Shown: one piece after another, positions 27,595 to 38,222 of the stretch
How the letters are laid out: the number at the start of each line of letters is the position of its first letter
How positions within the stretch are numbered: the first letter of the stretch is position 1
NCBI RefSeq assembly: GCF_001667925.1
Contig: NZ_LZJR01000051.1
Coordinates: 1 to 38,222 of the forward strand
DNA: 38,222 nt
Source of the DNA: Mycobacterium sp. E2479
Lineage (GTDB): Bacteria > Actinomycetota > Actinomycetes > Mycobacteriales > Mycobacteriaceae
Direction: 5' to 3'
Notes under the pieces: model-generated
Databases searched by the model: none
What the model was told of the DNA's origin: nothing
The model's input: the letters and a program-made list of their open reading frames with translations, nothing else
Made by a program: the position numbers and the translations under genes

Positions 27595-28830
27595 ATGCAG
27601 TCGTGGTCTTCCCCACCGGTACCCGTGTTGTCGGGGCGCGGTCCGGAGCTTCGCCTGTATGACACGTCTGACCGGCAGGTGCGTCCCGTGGCCGCCGGCT
27701 CGACCGCCACGATGTATGTCTGCGGCATCACGCCGTACGACGCGACCCACTTGGGCCACGCGGCGACCTATCTGGCATTCGATCTCATCTACCGGCAATG
27801 GCTGGATCTCGGCCACGATGTCCACTACGTCCAGAACGTCACCGACGTCGACGACCCGCTGTTGGAGCGCGCCGAGCGCGACGGCATCGACTGGCGCGTC
27901 CTGGCCGAGCGAGAGGTATCCCTGTACCGGGAAGACATGGCGGCGCTGCGCATCCTGGCACCCCGCGAATATGTCGGGGCGACCGAGGCGATAGCCGAGG
28001 TGGTCGAACTCGTCGAGAAGATGTTGGCGTCGGGCGCGGCCTACGTCGTCGACGGCGAATACCCGGACGTCTACTACCGCGCCGACGCCACGCCGCAGTT
28101 CGGCTACGAATCCGGTTATGACCGGGACACCATGCTGCGGCTGTTCGCCGAGCGAGGCGGCGACCCACAGCGGCCCGGCAAGACCGATGAGCTCGACGCC
28201 CTACTGTGGCGGGCTGCGCGGCCCGGGGAGCCCAGCTGGCCGTCACCGTTCGGTCCTGGCCGCCCGGGCTGGCATGTCGAATGCGCGGCGATCGCGCTAA
28301 GCCGCATCGGAAGCGGTTTGGACATCCAGGGTGGGGGCAGCGACCTGATCTTCCCGCATCACGAATTCACCGCCGCCCACGCCGAATGTGTCCGCGGCGA
28401 GCGGAGATTCGCGCGCCATTACGTGCACGCCGGGATGATCGGCTGGGACGGGCACAAGATGTCCAAGAGCCGGGGCAACCTGGTGTTGGTGTCGCACCTG
28501 CGCGCCCGGGGTGTCGAGCCGGCGACCATCCGGTTGGGGCTGCTGGCCGGCCACTACCGCGGGGACCGGTACTGGAGCGATCAGGTACTCGACGAAGCCA
28601 TCGTCCGGCTGCGGCGCTGGCGCGACGCGACCGCGCTGCCTGCGGGTCCGGATGCCGCCGACGTGATCGCGCGGGTGCGCCAATACCTGGCCGATGACCT
28701 GGATACGCCCAAAGCTCTTGCCGCACTTGATGGTTGGACCACCGACGCACTGGAATACGGTGGCCACGACGCCGAGGCGCCGCGGCTGGTGAGGACCGCC
28801 ATCGATGCGCTGCTGGGAGTAGACGTCTAG
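27595..28830 (+). CDS. mshC: MshC, cysteine:GlcN-inositol ligase of mycothiol synthesis
   Basis: ATP-dependent ligase joining L-Cys to the amine of GlcN-Ins, the third step of mycothiol synthesis; homologous to cysteinyl-tRNA synthetase but without its anticodon-binding domain. The product is 411 residues. The zinc/Cys site begins at C43 in [10 protein letters not shown]; the HIGH-equivalent HLGH lies at 52-55, [10 protein letters not shown] and [10 protein letters not shown] contribute further ligands, and KMSKS is at 288-292. The start MQSW matches M. tuberculosis MshC; an open frame further upstream lacks support. Mycothiol synthesis strongly supports an actinobacterial host. Confidence 0.96.
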   Translation: MQSWSSPPVPVLSGRGPELRLYDTSDRQVRPVAAGSTATMYVCGITPYDATHLGHAATYLAFDLIYRQWLDLGHDVHYVQNVTDVDDPLLERAERDGIDWRVLAEREVSLYREDMAALRILAPREYVGATEAIAEVVELVEKMLASGAAYVVDGEYPDVYYRADATPQFGYESGYDRDTMLRLFAERGGDPQRPGKTDELDALLWRAARPGEPSWPSPFGPGRPGWHVECAAIALSRIGSGLDIQGGGSDLIFPHHEFTAAHAECVRGERRFARHYVHAGMIGWDGHKMSKSRGNLVLVSHLRARGVEPATIRLGLLAGHYRGDRYWSDQVLDEAIVRLRRWRDATALPAGPDAADVIARVRQYLADDLDTPKALAALDGWTTDALEYGGHDAEAPRLVRTAIDALLGVDV

Positions 28831-28849
28831 CCGATGGCGTCCCCAGCGG

Positions 28850-28855
28850 TACGTT
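28850..28855 (+). promoter_or_regulatory. -10 element placed for a leaderless start (28862)
   Basis: TACGTT (TANNNT) ends 6 bases before the ATG of the short-chain dehydrogenase. GGGAA lies directly next to the ATG, too close to act as a ribosome binding site. Confidence 0.45.
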
Positions 28856-28861
28856 GGGAAC

Positions 28862-29740
28862 ATGAAATCGCTGCTGGACCAAGTCGTTTTCATCACCGGC
28901 GGCGCCCGGGGGATCGGGGCCGAGACCGCTCGCCGGCTGTGCGCCAAGGGCGCCAAGCTTGTGCTGACCGATCTCAACCAAGTCGAGCTGAGCGCGCTCG
29001 CCGCCGAACTCGGCGACGACCGGGTGCTGACCGCCGTCGCCGACGTGCGTGATCTGCCCGCCATGCAGGCCGCCGCCGACCGAGCGGTCGAGCGATTCGG
29101 CGGCATCGACGTGGTGGTGGCCAACGCCGGCATCATGAGTTATGGATCGGTGGCCCAAGTCGACCCCGACGCGTTCAGACGGGTGCTCGACATCAACGTC
29201 CTCGGCGTGTTTCACACTGCGCGCGCCACGTTGCCGGCGCTGATTGAGCGTCGCGGCTACGTGCTCATCGTCTCGTCGCTGGCCGCCTACACCGCCTGCC
29301 CCGGCCTCGCGCCCTACAACGCGTCCAAGGCGGGCGTCGAGATGCTGGCCAACGCCCTGCGGCTGGAGGTGGCCCACCAGGGCGTCACGGTCGGCTCGGC
29401 GCACATGTCCTGGATCGACACCGCCCTGGTCCGCGACACCCAATCCGACCTGTCCGCCTTCAACCAGCTGCTGGCCAGTTTTCCGTGGCCGCTGAACAAG
29501 ACGACGACCGTCGACAAGTGCGCGGCCGCTTTCGTCACGGGCATTGCGCGCCGTCGCACCCGCGTCTACTGCCCGCGCTGGGTAGCCCTGTTCCGTTGGG
29601 TGAAGCCCGTGCTGTCCAGCCCCGTTGGCGAAATGCCCCTGCACAAATCGACTGCCGAGCTGTTGCCCCAACTGGACGCCCAGGTCGCCGCGCTGGGCCG
29701 CTCCACCAGCGCCTACAACCGCGACCTCGGCGCGTCCTAG
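28862..29740 (+). CDS. Short-chain dehydrogenase/reductase (Rv2129c-like)
   Basis: Classical SDR-fold oxidoreductase of 292 residues. The cofactor motif TGGARGIG lies at about residues 12-19, an Asp after the second strand (TDLNQ) favours NAD(H), and VVANAGIM, the catalytic Ser region IVSSLAAY and the YNASK motif (Tyr and Lys about 155-159) are intact. The C-terminal extension beyond residue 200 includes [11 protein letters not shown] and is shared with M. tuberculosis Rv2129c. The substrate is unknown. It follows mshC by 31 bases, but a TANNNT element before its ATG suggests separate transcription. Confidence 0.9.
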   Translation: MKSLLDQVVFITGGARGIGAETARRLCAKGAKLVLTDLNQVELSALAAELGDDRVLTAVADVRDLPAMQAAADRAVERFGGIDVVVANAGIMSYGSVAQVDPDAFRRVLDINVLGVFHTARATLPALIERRGYVLIVSSLAAYTACPGLAPYNASKAGVEMLANALRLEVAHQGVTVGSAHMSWIDTALVRDTQSDLSAFNQLLASFPWPLNKTTTVDKCAAAFVTGIARRRTRVYCPRWVALFRWVKPVLSSPVGEMPLHKSTAELLPQLDAQVAALGRSTSAYNRDLGAS

Positions 29741-31194
29741 CTGGTCTGAGCCGCGCGTTCCGAAGCGACGGCCGCTACCCGGTTGCGCACCAGGAACCAT
29801 CCGGCGCTCAGGGCCGGCACGACCACCACCACCGTCGCGATGGTCCAGGTGCCGGTCTCCTTGTCGAAGGCCATCATGACCAGGACGCCGGCCAAGAACG
29901 CCAAAGTGAGATAACCGGAATACGGAGCCCACGGCATCCGAAACCGTGGTCGCTGGATGACGCCGGCCTTGGCCAGTCGGTAGGCGCGCAACTGACACAG
30001 CACGATCGTCGCCCAGCACGCGATGATGCCCGGCGCCACGATATTGAGCACGATCTCGAAGGCCTGGCCGGGCTTGACGGCGTTCAAGGCGATGCCGAGC
30101 AGGCAGATGGCGCCGGCCATCGTGATGCCGACATAGGGCACCCCGCTCTTGGACATCCGGGTCGCAAACCTTGGCCCGCTGCCACTGAACGCCATCGAAT
30201 GCATGATGCGACCGGTGGAATACAGCCCCGCATTCAGGCTCGACAGCGCGGCGGTGAGCACCACCACGTTCATCAGGTCCCCCGCGGCGTGGAAACCGAT
30301 CTTGGAAAAGAATGTGACGAAGGGACTTTCGGTGGCCGTGTAGGACGTGTACGGCAGCAGCAACGCCAGCAGCGCCACCGACCCGACGTAGAAGATCGCG
30401 ATGCGCGCGATCACCGCGTTGATGGCGCGCGGCATGACCTTCTCCGGCTCGGCCGTCTCCCCAGCGGCCGTGCCCACCAATTCGATGGCCGCATAGGCGA
30501 ACACGACGCCGGACGTGGTCAGCAGGACCGCTAGCACGCCGGAGGGAAACAGTCCGCCGTGGTCGGTCCACAGACTCAGTCCAATGCTGCGGCCCTCGAT
30601 CCGGTAGCGGCCGGCGAGAAAGACGATCCCGACGATCAGGAAGGCGACAAGGGCGAGCACCTTGACCAGCGCCGCCCAGAATTCCAGTTCACCAAACCAC
30701 TCCACCGAGATCAGGTTCATCGACAGCACGACGATGAGGGCGAGCAGCGCCAGCACCCACTGCGGGATCGATTCGAAGGTCGTCCACCGGCGCAGATAGG
30801 TGGCGATCGCGGTGGTGTCGACGATGGCCGTCATCGACCAGCCGAGGAAGTACATCCAGCCGATGCCGTAGGCGGCCTTCTCGCCGAAGAATTCGCGGGA
30901 ATAGGACACGAACGAGCCGGACGTCGGGCGATGCAGGACCAATTCGCCCAGCGCTCGCAGAATCAGGAAGACGAAAACGCCGCACACCGCGTACACCAGG
31001 AACATCCCTGGTCCCCCCTTGGCCAGCCGGCCGCCGGCACCTAGGAACAACCCGGAACCGATCGCGCCGCCGATGCCGATCATCTGCACTTGCCGGGGCT
31101 TGAGCCCCTTGCGGTAACCGGCGTCTTCGCCTAAATCGCCGACTAAATCGCCGACTACGGGGTCTGGGTTGCCGTCACTAGGCAACGCGGCCAT
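29737..31194 (-). CDS. ansP1: AnsP1-like amino-acid permease
   Basis: Amino-acid permease of the APC/AAT family, 485 residues with about twelve hydrophobic helices. The first-helix signature [21 protein letters not shown] and the segment [25 protein letters not shown] are typical of GABA/asparagine-type permeases. M. tuberculosis AnsP1 is the closest recalled relative and imports aspartate; specificity cannot be read from sequence alone. The N-terminus includes a short in-frame repeat, DLVGDLGED. It overlaps the end of the dehydrogenase by 4 bases (convergent). The PAC2 gene lies upstream on the same strand with an 87-base gap. Confidence 0.88.
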   Translation of the reverse strand: MAALPSDGNPDPVVGDLVGDLGEDAGYRKGLKPRQVQMIGIGGAIGSGLFLGAGGRLAKGGPGMFLVYAVCGVFVFLILRALGELVLHRPTSGSFVSYSREFFGEKAAYGIGWMYFLGWSMTAIVDTTAIATYLRRWTTFESIPQWVLALLALIVVLSMNLISVEWFGELEFWAALVKVLALVAFLIVGIVFLAGRYRIEGRSIGLSLWTDHGGLFPSGVLAVLLTTSGVVFAYAAIELVGTAAGETAEPEKVMPRAINAVIARIAIFYVGSVALLALLLPYTSYTATESPFVTFFSKIGFHAAGDLMNVVVLTAALSSLNAGLYSTGRIMHSMAFSGSGPRFATRMSKSGVPYVGITMAGAICLLGIALNAVKPGQAFEIVLNIVAPGIIACWATIVLCQLRAYRLAKAGVIQRPRFRMPWAPYSGYLTLAFLAGVLVMMAFDKETGTWTIATVVVVVPALSAGWFLVRNRVAAVASERAAQTS

Positions 31195-31281
31195 GAAATG
31201 TCCAATCGGTAGGTCGCGAAGCGATGCTTCCGTAGTTGATCGGTCGACGGCAAATTGGCCGGCGATCGCGGTGACCGAGCG

Positions 31282-32172
31282 TTAGCGCCCGAACCCGGGG
31301 CGCCGCCGGCGCAGATAGCGCTCGAACTCGGCCGCCAGCGCGTCGCCGTCGATCTTGCCCAAGGCGTCGTTCATGTCGACCTCGGCATCGCCGCGTTGCT
31401 CGAGCGATTGCACATACTCGGCCAGGTCCTCGTCCTCGGCGGTCATCTCGGTGACCGCCTGCTCCCAGTCCTCGGCGTCCGTCGGCAGGTCGGCCAGCGG
31501 CACCTCGATGTCGAGCACGTCTTCGACGCGGCGCAGCAGGGCCACCGTCGCTTTCGGGTTCGGCGGCTGCGAGACGTAGTGCGGCACCGCCGCCCAGAAC
31601 GTCACCGCGGGGATCCCGGCGGCCACGCACGAATCCTGAAACACCCCGGCGATGCCGGTCGGGCCCTCGTAGCGGCTTTCCTCGAGGCCGAAGCGTTTCG
31701 CGGACTCGGGGGAGTAGGCCGCGCCCGACACCGGGACCGGTCGGGTGTGTGGGGTGTCGGCCAGCAGTGCGCCCAGGATCACCACGGTGTCCACGTTGAG
31801 CTTGTCGGCGATGGCCACCAACTCCGAGCAGAAGGTGCGCCAGCGCATGTTGGGTTCGACCCCGTGCATCAACACGACGTCGCGGTCGCTGCCCGGGGGC
31901 CGGCAATGCGAGATCCGCATGGCAGGCCACACCAGCTCGCGAGTCACCCCATCCACCTGCCGGATCACCGGGCGATTCACCTGGTAGTCGTAGTACGCCT
32001 CGTCGTCGATCTCTAAGATCGGGTCGGCCTCCCAGATGGCTTCTAGGTGGTCGAGCGCGTCACTGGCCGCGTCGCCGGCGTCGTTCCAGCCCTCGAACGC
32101 AGCCACGACGACGGTGTGGTGCAGTTCGGGCAACGCGGCTTTGCCGAAGGGGGGGCCGTCGGGCGGGGTCAC
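31282..32172 (-). CDS. PAC2-family protein (Rv2125-like)
   Basis: Protein of the PAC2 (proteasome assembly chaperone 2) fold, 296 residues, soluble. Family segments: VVVAAFEGWNDAGDAASDAL near residue 22, VWPAMRISHCRPPGSDRDVVLMHGVEPNMRW, VVILGALLADTPHTRP and YEGPTGIAGVFQDSC; a charged helical C-terminus ends RRRRPGFGR. In M. tuberculosis Rv2125 is the counterpart; its role is not established. The GTG at 32172 lies 6 bases after TACGCT (32184-32179 on this strand), suggesting a leaderless start; an upstream GTG at 32193 would overlap that element. Confidence 0.88.
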   Translation of the reverse strand: MTPPDGPPFGKAALPELHHTVVVAAFEGWNDAGDAASDALDHLEAIWEADPILEIDDEAYYDYQVNRPVIRQVDGVTRELVWPAMRISHCRPPGSDRDVVLMHGVEPNMRWRTFCSELVAIADKLNVDTVVILGALLADTPHTRPVPVSGAAYSPESAKRFGLEESRYEGPTGIAGVFQDSCVAAGIPAVTFWAAVPHYVSQPPNPKATVALLRRVEDVLDIEVPLADLPTDAEDWEQAVTEMTAEDEDLAEYVQSLEQRGDAEVDMNDALGKIDGDALAAEFERYLRRRRPGFGR

Positions 32173-32178
32173 AGAATC

Positions 32179-32184
32179 AGCGTA
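32179..32184 (-). promoter_or_regulatory. -10 element placed for a leaderless PAC2 start
   Basis: On the - strand TACGCT (TANNNT) ends 6 bases before the GTG at 32172. No ribosome binding site is present. Confidence 0.45.
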
Positions 32185-32269
32185 CGGCCTCACGGCCCGA
32201 TGTTCGGGCCGCGATGGCCGCGGATTGCCGGCCGATTGACGCTCAACCGGCGGCTTTACATAGGACGAC

Positions 32270-32275
32270 TATGCT
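32270..32275 (+). promoter_or_regulatory. -10 element upstream of the small frame at 32282
   Basis: TATGCT (TANNNT) ends 6 bases before GTG 32282, the same arrangement as at several other leaderless starts in this window. It points toward metH and could also drive a long metH leader. Confidence 0.45.
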
Positions 32276-32281
32276 TATCTC

Positions 32282-32515
32282 GTGACTGCCGCCGACGATC
32301 ACCGCTACGACGCGGTTGCCCGCACCACCCCGGCGCCGCGGTTGGTAACCGGCCGCGGCGCGTCGGGTACGCAGTCGCAGGCCGCCGATTTGAGCCTGGA
32401 CGACTACGACAACAGGCGTCGACGCGGGGAAGACGAAATACGTTCGGCTGCAAACTGGTTAATCTCGGTAAGTACCTCGCCGCCAGCATTCGCGAACTGT
32501 CGATCGCGGCGATGA
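32282..32515 (+). CDS. Uncertain small frame in the metH upstream region
   Basis: The 479 bases from 32173 to 32651 hold no secure gene. This frame encodes 77 residues and begins with GTG placed for leaderless translation. The first ~45 codons show the strong G/C third-position bias of real genes here (MTAADDHRYDAVARTTPAPRL start, then DLSLDDYDNRRRRGEDE). After that the bias fades, and a neighbouring frame reads more protein-like (LGKYLAASIRELSIAAMSWASRR). This may be a gene broken by a frameshift, a regulatory leader peptide or chance. No similarity is recognised. Confidence 0.3.
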   Translation: MTAADDHRYDAVARTTPAPRLVTGRGASGTQSQAADLSLDDYDNRRRRGEDEIRSAANWLISVSTSPPAFANCRSRR

Positions 32516-32548
32516 GTTGGGCGTCCAGACGTCGATCGGGTGACGACG

Positions 32549-32554
32549 TAGACT
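32549..32554 (+). promoter_or_regulatory. Candidate metH -10 element
   Basis: TAGACT (TANNNT) lies about 97 bases before the metH start; transcription near 32561 would give a ~90-base leader containing the hairpin described next. No convincing -35 is seen. Confidence 0.35.
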
Positions 32555-32620
32555 TTTCTGGTCGAGAGGCGTTGCAACGGTTCCGGTTCGCCGCCGGTAT
32601 CCGCCACGCTCGGCAGAGTC

Positions 32621-32644
32621 AAGGACGCCTTCCGCTACGGAAGG
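32621..32644 (+). promoter_or_regulatory. Hairpin covering the metH ribosome binding site
   Basis: CCTTCCG (32628-32634) and CGGAAGG (32638-32644) form a perfect 7-bp stem with a 3-base loop; the 3' arm contains the GGAAGG ribosome binding site 7 bases before the metH GTG. AAGG at 32621-32624 can instead pair with CCTT at 32628-32631, which would open the site. This is the layout of a translational switch. The pairings are seen; regulation is inferred, and no known riboswitch core was recognised upstream. Confidence 0.5.
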
Positions 32645-32651
32645 AACGTAC

Positions 32652-36425
<3,774 letters not shown>

Positions 36426-36450
36426 GCCCGGGCGCCGGTGAGTCCAGCCT

Positions 36451-36602
36451 TCACACGAGTTCCGGCTGTCACACGAGTCTCGGTCGCGGCAGGTAAACAG
36501 TTTGCCCGCCTTTGAGACAACCGATCCCGCCGGGGGGAAGTGTCGCTCGAAGGCGGGCACATCGATGGTTGCCGGACTCGGGGACTGGTGTGACTCGTGT
36601 GA
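36451..36602. repeat. Nested palindromic intergenic element after metH
   Basis: TCACACGAGT occurs at 36451-36460 and 36469-36478, and its reverse complement ACTCGTGTGA at 36593-36602. Inside, TGCCCGCCTTTGAG (36503-36516) pairs with CTCGAAGGCGGGCA (36546-36559), 13 of 14 positions plus one wobble. The element fills the gap between two convergent genes, so it may act as a bidirectional terminator, or be a small repeat of MITE type. No coding potential. Confidence 0.6.
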
Positions 36603-36614
36603 GTCGGTCCCGTA

Positions 36615-37382
36615 TTAGACGCGCATCACCGGGCTCAACGCGGATAGCGGGATGTGCGCCTGCACGGTGCCGCCGTCCATGAACCACTGCGGCAGGCCGG
36701 GGGAGAAGTTGATCGGCTCGTCGTGGCCGACCGGATAGTCGGGCATGTAGAGGATCAATTCGTCGGGCGTCAGCGCCCACGCCTTGTACGCGCCCGAGTA
36801 GACCTTGTCGGGAGTCCAACGGTCGAGAATAAACGGGTATGTGCCCGGATCATGCGGTGGCGGAGCCTGATTGAGCGCCGTGTCGATGAATGGCGCAGCC
36901 AGCGGTGGGATCGCGGTCAGCGGGTTCGACGTCGTCAGGTCGGCGAGCTGCACCCGTCTGCCCGCTGCCATGTCGAAGGTGAAGGTCCGGTAGGCGTTGT
37001 TGGGCTTCGGCCCGTCGGCGTGATAGTCCTCGTGGAACACGGCGCTGAGCAGATTGCCGTGCCGGAAAACCTCGAAGTTCTCCTCGCCGTAACTGTCGGC
37101 GGCCATGCTGCCGTTGGCCGCCTTCCAGTTGCCGACCAGGGTGCGCAGGTAGTCCCGGACCACCGGGCCGGTGGTCGGATTGTCGACCAGATCGTCGGGC
37201 ACGGCGACCTTGATGTCGCGCACGGCGTTGCGTTCCGAGGTCACCGCGCTGTGGCAATACTGGCCGTCCCAATTACCGCCGAGCTCGCCGCAGAATGACG
37301 GCGCCGACGCGTGCGTGGTGGCGGTGCTGGGAATGGTTGCGGCCGCGGCCAATACGAACGCCGCCGACAGTCTCTTGAACAT
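36615..37382 (-). CDS. Secreted MPT64/RsiV-like (DUF3298) protein
   Basis: Exported protein of 255 residues. The signal peptide MFKRLSAAFVLAAAATIPS ends near THASA (about residue 27). The mature start FCGELGGNWDGQYC holds two Cys (31 and 43), matching the disulfide-bonded start of M. tuberculosis MPT64 in layout. The body has KVAVPDDLVDNPTTGPVVRDYL, YRTFTFDMAAGRRVQLADL and a C-terminal LTPDELILYMPDYPVGH region typical of the RsiV/DUF3298 domain. Function is unknown; MPT64 is a secreted antigen. It begins 18 bases after the Mce-associated gene and is probably in the same operon. Confidence 0.8.
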   Translation of the reverse strand: MFKRLSAAFVLAAAATIPSTATTHASAPSFCGELGGNWDGQYCHSAVTSERNAVRDIKVAVPDDLVDNPTTGPVVRDYLRTLVGNWKAANGSMAADSYGEENFEVFRHGNLLSAVFHEDYHADGPKPNNAYRTFTFDMAAGRRVQLADLTTSNPLTAIPPLAAPFIDTALNQAPPPHDPGTYPFILDRWTPDKVYSGAYKAWALTPDELILYMPDYPVGHDEPINFSPGLPQWFMDGGTVQAHIPLSALSPVMRV

Positions 37383-37400
37383 GAGATGGCTCCGCTCGCC

Positions 37401-38123
37401 TCAGAGGAGTTGGACTTTGCTTGCCCGCCAACGACCGTCGACCTTCTCCATGGTCATCTTGATCCTGCTGCGGTCGATGCGCGGGTCGGGTGCGGCCGTG
37501 TTGGTGACGGTCTGGTCGATGAAGAGCAGCACGACGACCCTGTCGGTGGATTCGGTCTGAATGGCCGAGTCGACCACCACTCCGTGGGCGGTCGCCTTGT
37601 TGTCGATCAACAGCTGCCGGAGTTTGACGCTGGACTGGGTGTACATGTCCTTGAATTCGCCGGTCGCGCCGTCGAGCACCTGCTTGAAGTTCTCGTCGAC
37701 CTTGTTCGAATCGATGCTCGTCAGCACCTGCGCATAGGCGATGGCCGCCTGTTGAGCCTGCTCACCCGCCGCCTTCACCTGGTGGTCCTGCCACTGGCGC
37801 CACCCGAGATAGCCCGAAACGGCAAGTGAAGCAACGAGTAACACCGGCAGCGCGCTGCGGCGCAGGTACCGGCGCCAGGGCCGCTTGGCGCGCTCAGTCT
37901 TGCGTTTGAGCAGACCGCCTTCTTCGTCCTCGCCGTCGGTGTGCTCGTCACCTTCGTCCGTGGTCGTGTCGTCTGCCGAATCGTCGGGCGCGTCGGCGGA
38001 TTCGTCGACACGCTCCTCCCCGGCTCGCACCTCCTCGGAATCTTCGCTGACGACTTCCGGTGCCTCGGCAGCCGATTCCGTGGGGGTTTCGGCTTTCGGG
38101 TTCTTCTTGGTGGTCACGACCAC
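37401..38123 (-). CDS. Mce-associated membrane protein
   Basis: The product is 240 residues. A long acidic N-terminus rich in Glu, Asp, Ser and Thr (about 2-75), a basic stretch KRKTERAKRPWRRYLRR, one transmembrane helix (ALPVLLVASLAVSGYLGW, about 90-107) and an extracytoplasmic alpha-beta domain with VLDGATGEFKDMYTQSS and VVVLLFIDQTVTNTAAPDPRIDRSRIKMTMEKVDGRWRAS cut short at its end by ASKVQLL. This is the layout of Mam/Omam proteins encoded after mceF, thought to stabilise Mce lipid importers. The GTG at 38123 is 6 bases after AGGAG; ATG 38129 directly abuts that site and is less likely. Confidence 0.82.
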   Translation of the reverse strand: MVVTTKKNPKAETPTESAAEAPEVVSEDSEEVRAGEERVDESADAPDDSADDTTTDEGDEHTDGEDEEGGLLKRKTERAKRPWRRYLRRSALPVLLVASLAVSGYLGWRQWQDHQVKAAGEQAQQAAIAYAQVLTSIDSNKVDENFKQVLDGATGEFKDMYTQSSVKLRQLLIDNKATAHGVVVDSAIQTESTDRVVVLLFIDQTVTNTAAPDPRIDRSRIKMTMEKVDGRWRASKVQLL

Positions 38124-38155
38124 GATCATCTCCTAAAGGTCGATGGGTTCAATGC

Positions 38156-38222
38156 TCAGTGCGGCGGTTCGATCGGCAGCTGTGGCCCGCCGTAGGGGGT
38201 GGGAATGGTGTAGCGGCCCCGC
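38156..38222 (-). CDS. C-terminal end of a probable Mce protein (5' outside window)
   Basis: Read on the - strand from the window edge, an open frame encodes RGRYTIPTPYGGPQLPIEPP-His and stops at TGA (38158-38156). The Pro/Gly-rich tail, and its position 32 bases before an Mce-associated gene, suit the end of an MceF-type or related Mce protein. With only 21 residues visible the family cannot be confirmed. Confidence 0.5.
   Translation of the reverse strand, partial: RGRYTIPTPYGGPQLPIEPPH

Noticed and set aside
28367..30571. Open frame of 734 codons on the - strand
   Set aside because: It crosses mshC, the short-chain dehydrogenase and part of ansP1, all of which have intact motifs; composition is Arg/Gly/His-rich shadow.
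32173..32651. Cobalamin or SAM riboswitch upstream of metH
   Set aside because: I looked for B12-box and SAM-core patterns and could not recognise any; only the local hairpin at the ribosome binding site is supported.

Overview
The window is GC-rich actinobacterial DNA. Gene content, gene order and close protein resemblance to Mycobacterium tuberculosis families point to a slow-growing, non-tuberculous Mycobacterium. This assignment rests on recalled family sequences and gene order; no search was run.

Positions 1-14841 hold the mycobacterial division and cell wall (dcw) cluster on the + strand: murF (5' end outside the window), mraY, murD, ftsW, murG, murC, ftsQ, ftsZ, pgeF, a YggS-type PLP protein, sepF, a YggT protein, wag31 and a small membrane protein. 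From murF to ftsQ most genes overlap by 1-4 bases, which suggests one translationally coupled transcript. They make the lipid-linked peptidoglycan precursor and build the septal and polar growth machinery. ftsZ and wag31 each follow a longer spacer with its own promoter-like signals.

Positions 14883-18144 carry a phosphoribosyltransferase (- strand), a small two-helix membrane protein, tRNA-Leu(GAG) on the - strand, an M20 peptidase and a PEBP-family protein. A DUF222/HNH (13E12-type) gene, preceded by a half-length relative, then sits between the PEBP gene and pyrD. The lppL-DUF5703-pyrD unit (- strand) has overlapping stops and starts throughout.

Positions 22430-28830 contain the conserved actinobacterial set: small unknown protein, histidine phosphatase, DUF3090, SCO1664-type kinase-like protein, cysQ and mshC. 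cysQ (sulfate assimilation) and mshC (mycothiol) are linked through cysteine supply. An aldehyde dehydrogenase on the opposite strand lies between them. uppP, which I recall inside this block in M. tuberculosis, is not here.

Positions 28862-36425 hold a short-chain dehydrogenase, the amino-acid permease ansP1 (-), a PAC2 protein (-) and metH (+), preceded by a hairpin covering its ribosome binding site. After metH comes a 150-bp palindromic intergenic element. It is followed by the 3' end of what looks like an mce operon on the - strand: a partial Mce-like C-terminus, an Mce-associated membrane protein and a secreted MPT64-like protein.

I did not find a clearly new multi-gene system. The points most worth following are the metH leader, the missing uppP, the coupled 13E12 half-gene, the palindromic element after metH, and a series of predicted leaderless starts.
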